This document shows, piece after piece, positions 25,282-32,644 of a stretch of 34,077 nucleotides of DNA (the stretch's first letter is position 1; each line of letters begins with the position of its first letter). The stretch covers positions 1 to 34,077 of the forward strand of contig CACYHN010000016.1 of assembly GCA_902774275.1 (NCBI GenBank), in the 5' to 3' direction. This DNA is from an uncultured Bacteroidales bacterium (GTDB lineage Bacteria; Bacteroidota; Bacteroidia; Bacteroidales; Bacteroidaceae). The notes beneath the pieces were generated by a model. The model ran no database searches. It was not told the DNA's origin and worked only from the letters and a program-made list of their open reading frames with translations. The position numbers were made by a program, and so were the translations under genes.

Positions 25282-25915
25282 AATACCTAACAAGATAGAC
25301 AAATCTGAACTGACCGACAAGCCGAGAGCGGTTTTCAATGGCATAATAGAGGAGATAGACACTGAGGATAAAGCTCAGAAAGCCATTGAAATTCTCCGTA
25401 CACATAAGATTGTGGGCTTTGATACTGAAACACGTCCTTCCTTCACTAAAGGGCTGGGTCATAAGATAGCTTTGCTACAACTCTCCACAAATGACATAGC
25501 CTATCTGTTTCGCCTTAATAAAATGGGCATTCCGGATTGTGTGGCTGATTTTCTTACGGATTCTGATATAATTAAGGTGGGGCTTTCAGTAAAGGATGAT
25601 TTCAATTCGCTTGCCAGCCGACGTGAGCTGAAACCGGCCGGTTTCGTAGAGCTGCAGGAGTTGTGCGGAGGTATGGGTATTGAAGAAAAAGGATTACAAA
25701 AGATGTATGGTCTGCTGTTCGGTGAGCGCATCTCCAAGAACCAGCAACTGAGCAACTGGGAGATAGAGAATCTTACTGAGAGCCAGAGGCAGTATGCTGC
25801 ACTCGATGCCTGGGCTTGTCTTAGGATATATCATTATGTTATGGATCTCAAGAAGTCCGGTGATTACGTGTTAATAAGGAAATATGCAGAAGAGAGTAAT
25901 ACTGAAGAAGGGTAA
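25274..25915 (+). CDS. 3'-5' exonuclease, RNase D-like DEDDy family
   Basis: A 213-residue cytosolic nuclease domain without the HRDC domain of true RNase D. The DEDDy residues are visible: Asp50 and Glu52 in VGFDTETRPSF, Asp108/Asp109 in VGLSVKDDFNSL, and Tyr174/Asp178 in QYAALDAWA. These bind two metal ions that cleave from the 3' end; RNA or DNA substrate cannot be told. The frame is open upstream to 25217, but the ATG at 25274 gives a family-like N-terminus and the typical short overlap with DUF5063. The 3' end overlaps the rlmI start by 32 nt in another frame. Confidence 0.88.
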   Translation: MIEIPNKIDKSELTDKPRAVFNGIIEEIDTEDKAQKAIEILRTHKIVGFDTETRPSFTKGLGHKIALLQLSTNDIAYLFRLNKMGIPDCVADFLTDSDIIKVGLSVKDDFNSLASRRELKPAGFVELQELCGGMGIEEKGLQKMYGLLFGERISKNQQLSNWEIENLTESQRQYAALDAWACLRIYHYVMDLKKSGDYVLIRKYAEESNTEEG

Positions 25916-27065
25916 GGAGGAGTCACTCAGACGTTTTCATCCCTGGATTTTCTCAGGTGCCATAGCCAGTATTGAAGGCTCGCCTGAGGAGGGTGACGTG
26001 GTAGAGGTCTATACCCGTGACGGTGAGTGGATAGCCGTGGGCCATATACAGGTGGGCAGCATTGCCGTGCGTGTGCTTTCTTTCAGGAATGAGCCGATTG
26101 ACCATGCTTTCTGGTTAAAAAGACTCTCTGTTGCATTTGAAATGCGCCGTTCACTTGGCCTTACGGACCGTACGGACCATAATATTTATCGTCTTGTACA
26201 CGGTGAAGGTGACAATCTGCCTGGATTGGTTATAGACATATATGGCCGCACTGCCGTAATGCAGGCCCATTCAGTAGGTATGCATTGTGACCGCGAGGCC
26301 ATAGCTGATGCTCTGCGCGAGGTTATGGGCAGCTCCATAAGCGGTATTTTCTATAAGTCAGAGACAACGCTTCCGTTCAAGGCCGATATTGACCGCGGCA
26401 ACGGATATATATGGGGCGGTCCTTCTGATGACACTCCGCTGGAATACGGCATGAAGATGCCTGTGGATTGGATCAACGGCCAGAAAACAGGTCTGTTTAT
26501 TGACCAGCGTGAGAATAGGGCGCTTCTTGAAAGATACGCTAAAGGACGCAGCGTGTTGAATATGTTCTGCTATACAGGCGGATTCTCGCTTGCGGCACTC
26601 AGAGGCGGTGCCAAACTGGTGCATTCAGTTGATAGTTCCGCACGTGCCATTGAGCTTACATCAGGTGGCGTAAAGGATAACTTTCCCGGTGATGACCGTC
26701 ACGCTGCATTTGCTGAGGATGCTTTCAAGTATCTGGACCGCATGGAGCCCATATATGACCTTATTATATTGGATCCGCCCGCATTTGCCAAGCATAAGGA
26801 TGCACTCAAGCATGCTTTGATAGGCTATCGCCGTCTTAATCAGAAGGCTTTTGAAAAGATTCAGCCCGGTGGCATACTTTTTACATTCTCCTGTTCACAG
26901 GTGGTAACCAAGGATCAGTTCCGTATGGCAGTCTTTACGGCTGCGGCTCAAGCAGGTCGTAGTGTAAAGATTCTGTATCAGTTACATCAGCCTGCCGATC
27001 ATCCAATCAATATATTCCACCCCGAAGGAGAGTATCTGAAAGGCCTTGTGCTCTCTGTGGAATAA
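25884..27065 (+). CDS. rlmI: 23S rRNA (cytosine-C5)-methyltransferase, RlmI family
   Basis: A 393-residue SAM-dependent methyltransferase of the RlmI/YccW group, which makes m5C1962 in E. coli 23S rRNA. The N-terminal PUA domain (about 1-75) starts with LKKGKEESLRRFHPWIFSGAI. The Rossmann domain shows motif I (VLNMFCYTGGFSLAALRGGA), acidic VDSS, LDPPAF and FSCSQ, which holds the catalytic Cys. The ATG at 25884 lies inside the exonuclease gene, yet the conserved LKKGKEESL follows at once, so the 32-nt overlap is real. A hairpin terminator follows at 27171-27201. The E. coli target is assumed from family membership. Confidence 0.92.
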   Translation: MQKRVILKKGKEESLRRFHPWIFSGAIASIEGSPEEGDVVEVYTRDGEWIAVGHIQVGSIAVRVLSFRNEPIDHAFWLKRLSVAFEMRRSLGLTDRTDHNIYRLVHGEGDNLPGLVIDIYGRTAVMQAHSVGMHCDREAIADALREVMGSSISGIFYKSETTLPFKADIDRGNGYIWGGPSDDTPLEYGMKMPVDWINGQKTGLFIDQRENRALLERYAKGRSVLNMFCYTGGFSLAALRGGAKLVHSVDSSARAIELTSGGVKDNFPGDDRHAAFAEDAFKYLDRMEPIYDLIILDPPAFAKHKDALKHALIGYRRLNQKAFEKIQPGGILFTFSCSQVVTKDQFRMAVFTAAAQAGRSVKILYQLHQPADHPINIFHPEGEYLKGLVLSVE

Positions 27066-27170
27066 TGTGAAAAGATGTTAAATGGCAAGATTTTTATTCT
27101 GAATAAGGAATGTATATAAATTAATCACATATCTTTGCTACGTGTTTTTCATGGTATTAGATTTAATTTG

Positions 27171-27201
27171 AAAGCGAGTTGTCGTGACGACAACTCGTTT
27201 T
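27171..27201 (+). terminator. Terminator of the DUF5063-exonuclease-rlmI operon
   Basis: CGAGTTGTCG (27175-27184) and CGACAACTCG (27188-27197) pair perfectly around TGA, extended by A-T pairs and followed by TTTTC. It separates rlmI from the nuclease gene at 27232. Confidence 0.85.
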
Positions 27202-27222
27202 CTGCGTTTGACTGCTTTTTAG

Positions 27223-27230
27223 TATTTTTG
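27223..27230 (+). promoter_or_regulatory. -7 element abutting the start codon of the nuclease gene
   Basis: TATTTTTG is an exact TAnnTTTG and ends one base before the first ATG (27232). The normal start site, 5-8 bp downstream, would fall at or near the second ATG (27238), which predicts a leaderless mRNA. The -33 position is occupied by TTTT (27198-27201), in the tail of the preceding terminator. Confidence 0.5.
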
Positions 27231-27231
27231 C

Positions 27232-27819
27232 ATGAGTATGGAGAAGAAATCCAAGATAGAGATGGAGGTGGGCGAGATTCTGAACAGGTTGCCGTCAGAT
27301 TTCGCACTTGTGACATTGCTCCGCGAGAAAGGGGGTACACGTTGCCTGCCGGTGCTTGTGGGGCCGCTTGAGGCACAGGCCATAGCCATAAGCCTTTATC
27401 ACCACAAGATGCCCCGTCCGGGTATTTATGACCTTTATCTTAAGACACTTAAATCATTTGACGGGTCCCTTATAGAGGTTGACATATATAGGATTAAAGG
27501 CGGTATTTTCTACTCACATATTTATATTGAGCGTGACGGAAACGTTACGTATGTTGACAGCCGCACATCGGATGCGCTTGCCCTGGCGGTACGTACGGGC
27601 GTGCCTGTTTACATAGAGGAGGAACTGCTGGAACGTAACTGCGTTCGCCTGGAGTCAAACGGTGCATACTCACTTCCCATTGCAACGGCCAGCACCAAGG
27701 TGCTTAAGGAGGCTATGGCTCAGGCGGTTGCCAATGAGAACTATGAGTTTGCTGCAAGGTTGAGGGATGAGATAAACAGCCGCAGCCATAGTGATGAAAC
27801 GGATTCTGACCTTATCTGA
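27232..27819 (+). CDS. Bifunctional nuclease (BFN/DUF151) family protein with UVR motif
   Basis: A 195-residue cytosolic protein. Residues about 5-135 are the BFN/DUF151 domain: LPVLVGPLEAQAIAISL, DLYLKTLKSF and the strongly conserved DSRTSDALALAVRTGVPVYIEEELL. Members have been reported to have DNase and RNase activity. Residues about 155-190 (EAMAQAVANENYEFAARLRDEI) form a UVR helix-turn-helix motif as in UvrB/UvrC, probably a protein-contact element. The start is either ATG 27232 or ATG 27238; the position of the -7 box favours 27238. It opens an operon with rsmE, truA and DUF3256. Confidence 0.87.
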   Translation: MSMEKKSKIEMEVGEILNRLPSDFALVTLLREKGGTRCLPVLVGPLEAQAIAISLYHHKMPRPGIYDLYLKTLKSFDGSLIEVDIYRIKGGIFYSHIYIERDGNVTYVDSRTSDALALAVRTGVPVYIEEELLERNCVRLESNGAYSLPIATASTKVLKEAMAQAVANENYEFAARLRDEINSRSHSDETDSDLI

Positions 27820-27825
27820 ACCATT

Positions 27826-28530
27826 ATGTGGTTATTCTACTGTCCTGACATAAAGAGTGATATGGAACTGCCTCAGGAGGAGGCGGGGCATTGCCTGCGT
27901 GTGTTGCGCATGAAAGAGGGTGACAGCCTGCGCATTACAGACGGAAAGGGTTCGTTCTATAATGCGGTTATAAGTGCGGCACAGGGCAAAAGATGTATAG
28001 TCCATATCGAGAGTGAGGAGCATCAGGAGCCTTTGTGGAACGGACATCTGCATATTGCAATGGCTCCCACCAAACTGATGGACCGCAATGAATGGTTTGT
28101 GGAGAAGGCCGTTGAGATAGGTGTTGATGAGATTACATTCCTTAAGACAGAACACTCTGAGCGTGATGTCATCAAGATGGAACGCATAGAGAAGATAGCC
28201 GTATCGGCTATGAAACAGTCACAGAAGGCTACCCTCCCGGTCCTTAACGGAATGACCTCTTTCCGCACGTTTATAGAGAGTGGTTTGAGGGGTGACAAAT
28301 TTATTGCTCATTGTGAGCCTGGCAGTAAAGTGCTGTTGCAGGACGCCGTGGTTCCGGGGCATGATGCTGTCGTGCTGATAGGTCCGGAGGGTGATTTCAG
28401 CCCTGCTGAGATAGATATGGCTCTGAAAGCTGGTTTCAAGCCAATCTCATTGGGCCCGTCGCGCCTGCGTACTGAGACCGCCGCGCTTGTATCGGTACAT
28501 ATTATGAATCTGGCTGGACAGAAACGTTGA
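27826..28530 (+). CDS. rsmE: 16S rRNA (uracil-N3)-methyltransferase RsmE
   Basis: SPOUT-class enzyme that methylates N3 of U1498 in 16S rRNA. The 234-residue protein has an N-terminal PUA-like region with HCLRVLRMKEGD and the knot domain with AMAPTKLMDRNEWFVEKAVEIGV, LIGPEGDFSPAEID and the C-terminal LGPSRLRTETAAL that bind SAM. It starts 6 bp after the nuclease gene and its TGA overlaps the truA ATG. Confidence 0.96.
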   Translation: MWLFYCPDIKSDMELPQEEAGHCLRVLRMKEGDSLRITDGKGSFYNAVISAAQGKRCIVHIESEEHQEPLWNGHLHIAMAPTKLMDRNEWFVEKAVEIGVDEITFLKTEHSERDVIKMERIEKIAVSAMKQSQKATLPVLNGMTSFRTFIESGLRGDKFIAHCEPGSKVLLQDAVVPGHDAVVLIGPEGDFSPAEIDMALKAGFKPISLGPSRLRTETAALVSVHIMNLAGQKR

Positions 28531-29282
28531 TGAGATACTTTGCTGACATAGAGTTTGACGGTACTGCCTACAGCGGATGGCAGATTCAGCCGCATTCGCC
28601 TTCAGTGCAGCAGACCTTGGAGGAGGCTCTGGCTCTGTTCCTGCGCCAAAAGGTTGACGTGACCGGCGCCGGACGTACTGATGCCGGCGTTCATGCTGCC
28701 CAGATGATAGCGCATTTTGACCTGGAGGAATGTCAGGATTGTGAATGGATCAAGCATAAGCTTAACGGAATACTTCCGCCTGATATAGCTGTACACGGCG
28801 TTTATCCTGTCAGGCCCGATGCTCATGCCCGTTTTGATGCCGTTTCAAGGACATACAAATACTACGTGACACTTGACAAAAGCGCGTTCCAAAGAAACTA
28901 TTCCTGGTATCTGCTTAATGAGCCGGACTTTGAGCTGATGAACAGCGCGGCAAAGCTGTTGCTTTCAACAGTTGACTTTACCAGTTTCAGCAAGCTTCAT
29001 ACTGATACCAAGACCAATGACTGTCATGTTACGGAAGCCGGGTGGGAGAGAGTGTCTGACGTGCGATGGGTGTTTACTATCACGGCTGACCGTTTTCTCA
29101 GGAATATGGTACGCGCCATAGTGGGGACACTGATGGAGGTGGGGCGTCACCGTATGACTGTTGATGAGTTCAAATCCGTAATACTCAGTAAGGATCGCTG
29201 CCAGGCTGGCGACTCGGCTCCTGCTCAGGGGTTGTTCCTAAATAAGATAGAGTATCCTGATGACATTTATCTGAAAGACTGA
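28530..29282 (+). CDS. truA: tRNA pseudouridine(38-40) synthase TruA
   Basis: Converts U38, U39 and U40 in the tRNA anticodon stem to pseudouridine. The 250-residue protein shows IEFDGTAYSGWQ near the start, the catalytic motif GAGRTDAGVHA with Asp51, and FLRNMVRAIVGTLMEVGR near the end. I chose ATG 28530, which overlaps the rsmE stop (TGATG), over the in-frame TTG at 28527. It is followed after one base by the DUF3256 gene. Confidence 0.97.
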   Translation: MRYFADIEFDGTAYSGWQIQPHSPSVQQTLEEALALFLRQKVDVTGAGRTDAGVHAAQMIAHFDLEECQDCEWIKHKLNGILPPDIAVHGVYPVRPDAHARFDAVSRTYKYYVTLDKSAFQRNYSWYLLNEPDFELMNSAAKLLLSTVDFTSFSKLHTDTKTNDCHVTEAGWERVSDVRWVFTITADRFLRNMVRAIVGTLMEVGRHRMTVDEFKSVILSKDRCQAGDSAPAQGLFLNKIEYPDDIYLKD

Positions 29283-29283
29283 T

Positions 29284-29913
29284 ATGAAAAGAATTACTGT
29301 CATATTACTGCTGGTTCTTGGTTACACGATGGCAAGTGCGGCTGATTTGAGGACGTTGTTCATAAACATGCCTGATTCCATTATGCCTACTATCACCAAG
29401 AGTGAACGTATGGACTTTCTGGATTTCATGGACTATGGGATGAAAGCCGTAGTGAAAAACAGGCTGGGTGGTGAGTGTGAAATGACTGTACTGAAGGAAA
29501 ATATGCTTACTGTCAAGACTTCACAGTCAGGACAACTGGATATGGCGCTTTTCAGGAAGAAGGACGGCAAGAATCTTATCTGCATAGTGCGCACGGTAAC
29601 AGCCCGTTATCCTGATTCGCGCATAGTGTTCTATACAGAAGAGTGGAAGCCTGTTCCGATCAAGGGGTTGATTGAAATGCCTGAGTTTGATGACTATCTC
29701 ACCAAGGAGGCTCTTAAGGCTGACTCTTTGGATTATTTCAAGAAACTGTCCATGCTCAGGCTACAGTCTGTGACCCCTGTTGAAGGTGCGCTTGAGTTCC
29801 GTTACACCTCATTGGACTATATCGGTGAGGATGCGGAGCGCTACAAGACCTGGATCAAGCCTGAACCTCTGCGTTACACCTGGACCGGCAAACGCTTCAA
29901 AATGGTAAAATGA
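29284..29913 (+). CDS. DUF3256 family exported protein
   Basis: A 209-residue protein with a signal peptide (MKRITVILLLVLGYTMASA). The mature part begins ADLRTLFINMPDSIMPTIT and continues SERMDFLDFMDYGMKAVVKNRLGG, which fits the Bacteroidota family DUF3256 as I remember it, including its place beside truA. It is presumably periplasmic; no function is known and no catalytic motif is visible. It ends the operon, and its TGA stop (29911-29913) lies inside a REP-like palindrome. Confidence 0.75.
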   Translation: MKRITVILLLVLGYTMASAADLRTLFINMPDSIMPTITKSERMDFLDFMDYGMKAVVKNRLGGECEMTVLKENMLTVKTSQSGQLDMALFRKKDGKNLICIVRTVTARYPDSRIVFYTEEWKPVPIKGLIEMPEFDDYLTKEALKADSLDYFKKLSMLRLQSVTPVEGALEFRYTSLDYIGEDAERYKTWIKPEPLRYTWTGKRFKMVK

Positions 29914-29947
29914 TACAATTGGGGTCAGACCCCTTTTGTATCATTTT
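29907..29947. repeat. REP-like palindrome, copy 2
   Basis: Arms 29907-29926 and 29928-29947 are reverse complements except for two TT/TT positions, centred on A29927. The core is GGGGTCAGACCCC flanked by ATGATACAA / TTGTATCAT. The left arm supplies the stop codon of the DUF3256 gene. The T-run at its end could also help termination. Confidence 0.82.
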
Positions 29948-29958
29948 TGCGAAAAAAG

Positions 29959-29987
29959 AAAGGTTCGGATGCTTTGTCCGAACCTTT
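29959..29987. terminator. Terminator between DUF3256 and rpmE2
   Basis: AAAGGTTCGGA (29959-29969) and TCCGAACCTTT (29977-29987) are perfect 11-bp arms around a 7-nt loop, with an A-tract on the left and a short T-tract on the right. It lies between two REP-like copies and serves the convergent genes. Confidence 0.8.
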
Positions 29988-30000
29988 TATCTTGAAAACA

Positions 30001-30033
30001 GTACCAAAGGGGTCTGTCCCCAATGGTATCATT
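30001..30033. repeat. REP-like palindrome, copy 3
   Basis: On the minus strand it reads AATGATACCATTGGGGACAG followed by ACCCCTTTGGTAC. The arms pair with three internal mismatches, and the core is GGGGTCTGTCCCC on the plus strand. Its TGA is the stop codon of rpmE2 (complement of 30029-30031), the same relation as copy 2 has to DUF3256. Confidence 0.78.
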
Positions 30034-30286
30034 TGCCTCCGCGGCTCTTTGCGTAACGGCTCATGAACTTGTCCACGCGTCCTGCGGTATCTACCAGCTT
30101 TGACTTACCGGTAAAGAACGGGTGAGAAGTGTTTGAAATTTCAATCTTGATCAGGGGATAGGTCTGACCTTCAAACTCGATTGTCTCCTTGGTAGCGCAG
30201 GTAGAGCGTGACAGGAAGCAATCACCGTTTGACATGTCCTTGAATACTACAGGACGATAGCTCTCGGGATGAATACCTTTTTTCAT
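30029..30286 (-). CDS. rpmE2: 50S ribosomal protein L31 type B
   Basis: Large-subunit ribosomal protein. The 85-residue sequence starts [15 protein letters not shown] and ends with [24 protein letters not shown], the type B pattern. The two Cys (23 and 30) are not in the CxxC pairs of zinc-binding type A L31, so this is the zinc-independent form. It is a single-gene unit with its own promoter. Confidence 0.97.
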   Translation of the reverse strand: MKKGIHPESYRPVVFKDMSNGDCFLSRSTCATKETIEFEGQTYPLIKIEISNTSHPFFTGKSKLVDTAGRVDKFMSRYAKSRGGK

Positions 30287-30364
30287 AACTTATTTTGTTT
30301 TTAATTACTCCATTAAATGTCCGCCGGAATATAAGCGGAACTATGCTATGGGGGTTTCAGCGCG

Positions 30365-30395
30365 CAAAGGTATGATTATTTGTTGTAATGGCAAA
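30365..30395 (-). promoter_or_regulatory. Promoter of rpmE2
   Basis: On the minus strand TTTG (30395-30392) and TACCTTTG (30372-30365) match the consensus with a 19-bp spacer. The leader of about 75 nt contains a small hairpin (TCCGC ... GCGGA) before a run of A and T. Confidence 0.7.
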
Positions 30396-30470
30396 ATGTT
30401 TGCGGGAGTTTTTGCGTGACATATACAAGCAGGCGATATAAATGCTAACTTAGCGGATATTGAATGTGTT

Positions 30471-31151
30471 ATGTCAGGAATTAGGGAGAGCATATATTCA
30501 AACCTTCTGTATGAGGACCGTTGGATGATGATGACTGACGGCCTGGTCAATACCCTGAAGGTCTCTTTGTGGTCAATCCTGCTCGCAACCTTAATGGGCG
30601 CACTCCTTTGTGCCATAAGAATGAGATCCCGGAACTGGGCCAAGACTTCAGTAAAATGGTATGTGGAGCTGATGCGTGCCATCCCGTTGCTGGTTTTGCT
30701 GCTGCTTTTGTTCTATGTGGTTCTGGCTGACGTGGCATTGTCTCCCTTATGGATCGCCATTGTATGTTTTACTCTCTATTTCAGCGCATATTTCTGTGAA
30801 ATATTCCGATCAGGCATAGAGGGGGTGAATCGTGGGCAGTGGGAGGCAGGTTTTGCGCTGGGACTCACCCCGTGGCGCACATTCATAAAAGTGATTCTGC
30901 CGCAAGCGTTGAAAAAGATAATCCCTGTCTATAAAGGTCAGATGGTAACATTGGTCAAGAGTACCTCAATTATAGGTTATGTGGCTATTGTGGATCTGAC
31001 CAAGGCCGGTGACCTTATCCGTTCACGTACTTTTGATGCGTTTTTCCCGCTGATTCTTGTGGCTGCGGTCTATCTCTTGCTTACATTGATTCTGGGAGCA
31101 TTGCTTGACCTGTTTGAGAAGAGAATCACCCCTAAAAGCCGTAAGATATGA
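30471..31151 (+). CDS. Amino-acid-type ABC transporter permease (HisM/GlnP family)
   Basis: A 226-residue inner-membrane permease of the polar amino acid class with about five TMs. The EAA loop that docks on the ATPase is clear: GQWEAGFALGLTPWRTFIKVILPQA. The N-terminal tail (MSGIRESIYSNLLYEDRW) is close to the linker that precedes the permease part of the next gene, so the two permeases are paralogues, with this one lacking a binding domain. Its stop overlaps the start of the next gene (ATGA at 31148-31151). No good promoter was found; TAACTTAG at 30446-30453 is a weak -7 candidate. Substrate is not determinable, likely a polar amino acid. Confidence 0.88.
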   Translation: MSGIRESIYSNLLYEDRWMMMTDGLVNTLKVSLWSILLATLMGALLCAIRMRSRNWAKTSVKWYVELMRAIPLLVLLLLLFYVVLADVALSPLWIAIVCFTLYFSAYFCEIFRSGIEGVNRGQWEAGFALGLTPWRTFIKVILPQALKKIIPVYKGQMVTLVKSTSIIGYVAIVDLTKAGDLIRSRTFDAFFPLILVAAVYLLLTLILGALLDLFEKRITPKSRKI

Positions 31152-32644
31152 GAAGATGGCACTTGATTATGATTGCGGCAATACTGTGTCTTGTTTCCTG
31201 TACCGGGCGCAAGGCTCATGACCTGTCAGGGGTAAACGGCGTTGAGGATCTTAAGGGGTACAGAGTGGCAGTGTCAATGGGCAGCTCTTATGATCTCATG
31301 CTTTCAGAGATTGACGGCGTTGATGTAATCAGGCTTGGAGTGGGTGAGCTTCTGGTGGCAGTGGAGAAGGGAAGGGCTGATTTCTGTATCATAGACCAGT
31401 TTCAGGCCAGAATGCTGAGCCTTGAATCTCGCGGTCTGGAAATAAAGTTCGACAATATACTTAAGGGAACTGCCTGCGCCGGATTCCGAAAGGATGATTC
31501 CCTGCTTTGCTCCCGGTTCAACGGTTATCTGAGAGACGCAAAGTCTTCAGGAGAGTATGACAGATGGCTCAATGAATGGAAAACGGCCTCTGATTCTATG
31601 GCCGATGCTTCATTGCTTGTCCATAGACATGAAAAACAATCCGGCAGAAGATCGCTTCACGTTGGAATTACCATTACCTATCCGTATCTGTTCCTCAAGG
31701 AAAATTATCTCACAGGTATAGAGGTGGATATGTTCAACAGGTTCTGTGATGCGGCCGGATATTCTGTGGATTATGAGATATATGATTTCAGCGCCCTTAT
31801 CCCTGCATTAAACTCCGGTAAGATCGATGTCATACTGTCTCACATGCGCAGGACGGAGGAGCGTGCCAGGCAAGTCCTTTTTTCTGATCCGTATGTAGAA
31901 GGTGGAGGCGCAGCCGTATGTAGGAGTAACGGTGGCATTGGCATGACTGAACGTGCCGGCTTGTGGGATCGCATTAAAGAGAGTTTCAAGAATAATCTGG
32001 TGGTGGAACAACGTTGGAAACTGATGGCAGACGGGCTGTGGGTGACCATTCAGATTTCAGTTCTCTCGTTATTGGCTGCGGTTATGGCAGGTGTGCTGAT
32101 GTGCAGAATGCGCATGAGCAGAAAACGGGTGGTAAGTTCACCTATGGGAATAGTGATTGACCTGTTGCGCGGAATCCCGTTGCTGGTTCTTCTGATGCTT
32201 ATGTTCTATGTGATATTCGCTTCATCCAGGATTACCGGAACCTGGGTTACAGTAATGAGTTTCGGGCTATATTATGGAGCATATTTCAGTGAGGTGTTCC
32301 GTACCGGAATGGAGGGTGTAGAGAGGGGGCAATGGGAGGCCGGGTTTGCCTTGGGATTAGGAAAATTCCAGACATTCCGCAAGGTTGTCCTGCCTCAGGC
32401 CCTGAACAGGATAATACCGGTATTGAAAGGCGAGGTGATAGCGCTTATAAAAATGACGTCGGTGGTAGGTTATGTGGCGGTGGTTGACTTGACCAAGGCG
32501 AGCGATATAATAAGGGCACGTACGCTTGATGCGTTCTTTCCGCTCATTCTTGTATCTGTGGTTTACATTGTTTTGTCATGGCTGACAGGCTGGGGACTTA
32601 ATGCTCTTGAAAGGCGGCTTACTCCAAAAAGCAGAGATTTATGA
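31148..32644 (+). CDS. Lipoprotein-anchored, circularly permuted binding protein fused to an amino-acid ABC permease
   Basis: A 498-residue chain. Residues 1-18 are a lipoprotein signal (lipobox LVSC, Cys18). Residues about 31-145 match the C-terminal part of an SBP_bac_3 binding protein (GVEDLKGYRVAVSMGSS ... SSGEYDRWLNEW). After a linker, residues about 169-262 match the N-terminal part (LHVGITITYPYLF ... SALIPALNSGKIDVILS ... VLFSDPYVEGGGAAV). So the two halves of one binding domain are in swapped order. From about residue 298 a HisM/GlnP-type permease follows with EAA loop QWEAGFALGLGKFQTFRKVVLPQA. The gene sits between a bare permease and the ATPase (ATPase ATG overlaps the stop). Each part is clear; the permuted reading is my inference from their order. 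Confidence 0.85.
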   Translation: MRRWHLIMIAAILCLVSCTGRKAHDLSGVNGVEDLKGYRVAVSMGSSYDLMLSEIDGVDVIRLGVGELLVAVEKGRADFCIIDQFQARMLSLESRGLEIKFDNILKGTACAGFRKDDSLLCSRFNGYLRDAKSSGEYDRWLNEWKTASDSMADASLLVHRHEKQSGRRSLHVGITITYPYLFLKENYLTGIEVDMFNRFCDAAGYSVDYEIYDFSALIPALNSGKIDVILSHMRRTEERARQVLFSDPYVEGGGAAVCRSNGGIGMTERAGLWDRIKESFKNNLVVEQRWKLMADGLWVTIQISVLSLLAAVMAGVLMCRMRMSRKRVVSSPMGIVIDLLRGIPLLVLLMLMFYVIFASSRITGTWVTVMSFGLYYGAYFSEVFRTGMEGVERGQWEAGFALGLGKFQTFRKVVLPQALNRIIPVLKGEVIALIKMTSVVGYVAVVDLTKASDIIRARTLDAFFPLILVSVVYIVLSWLTGWGLNALERRLTPKSRDL

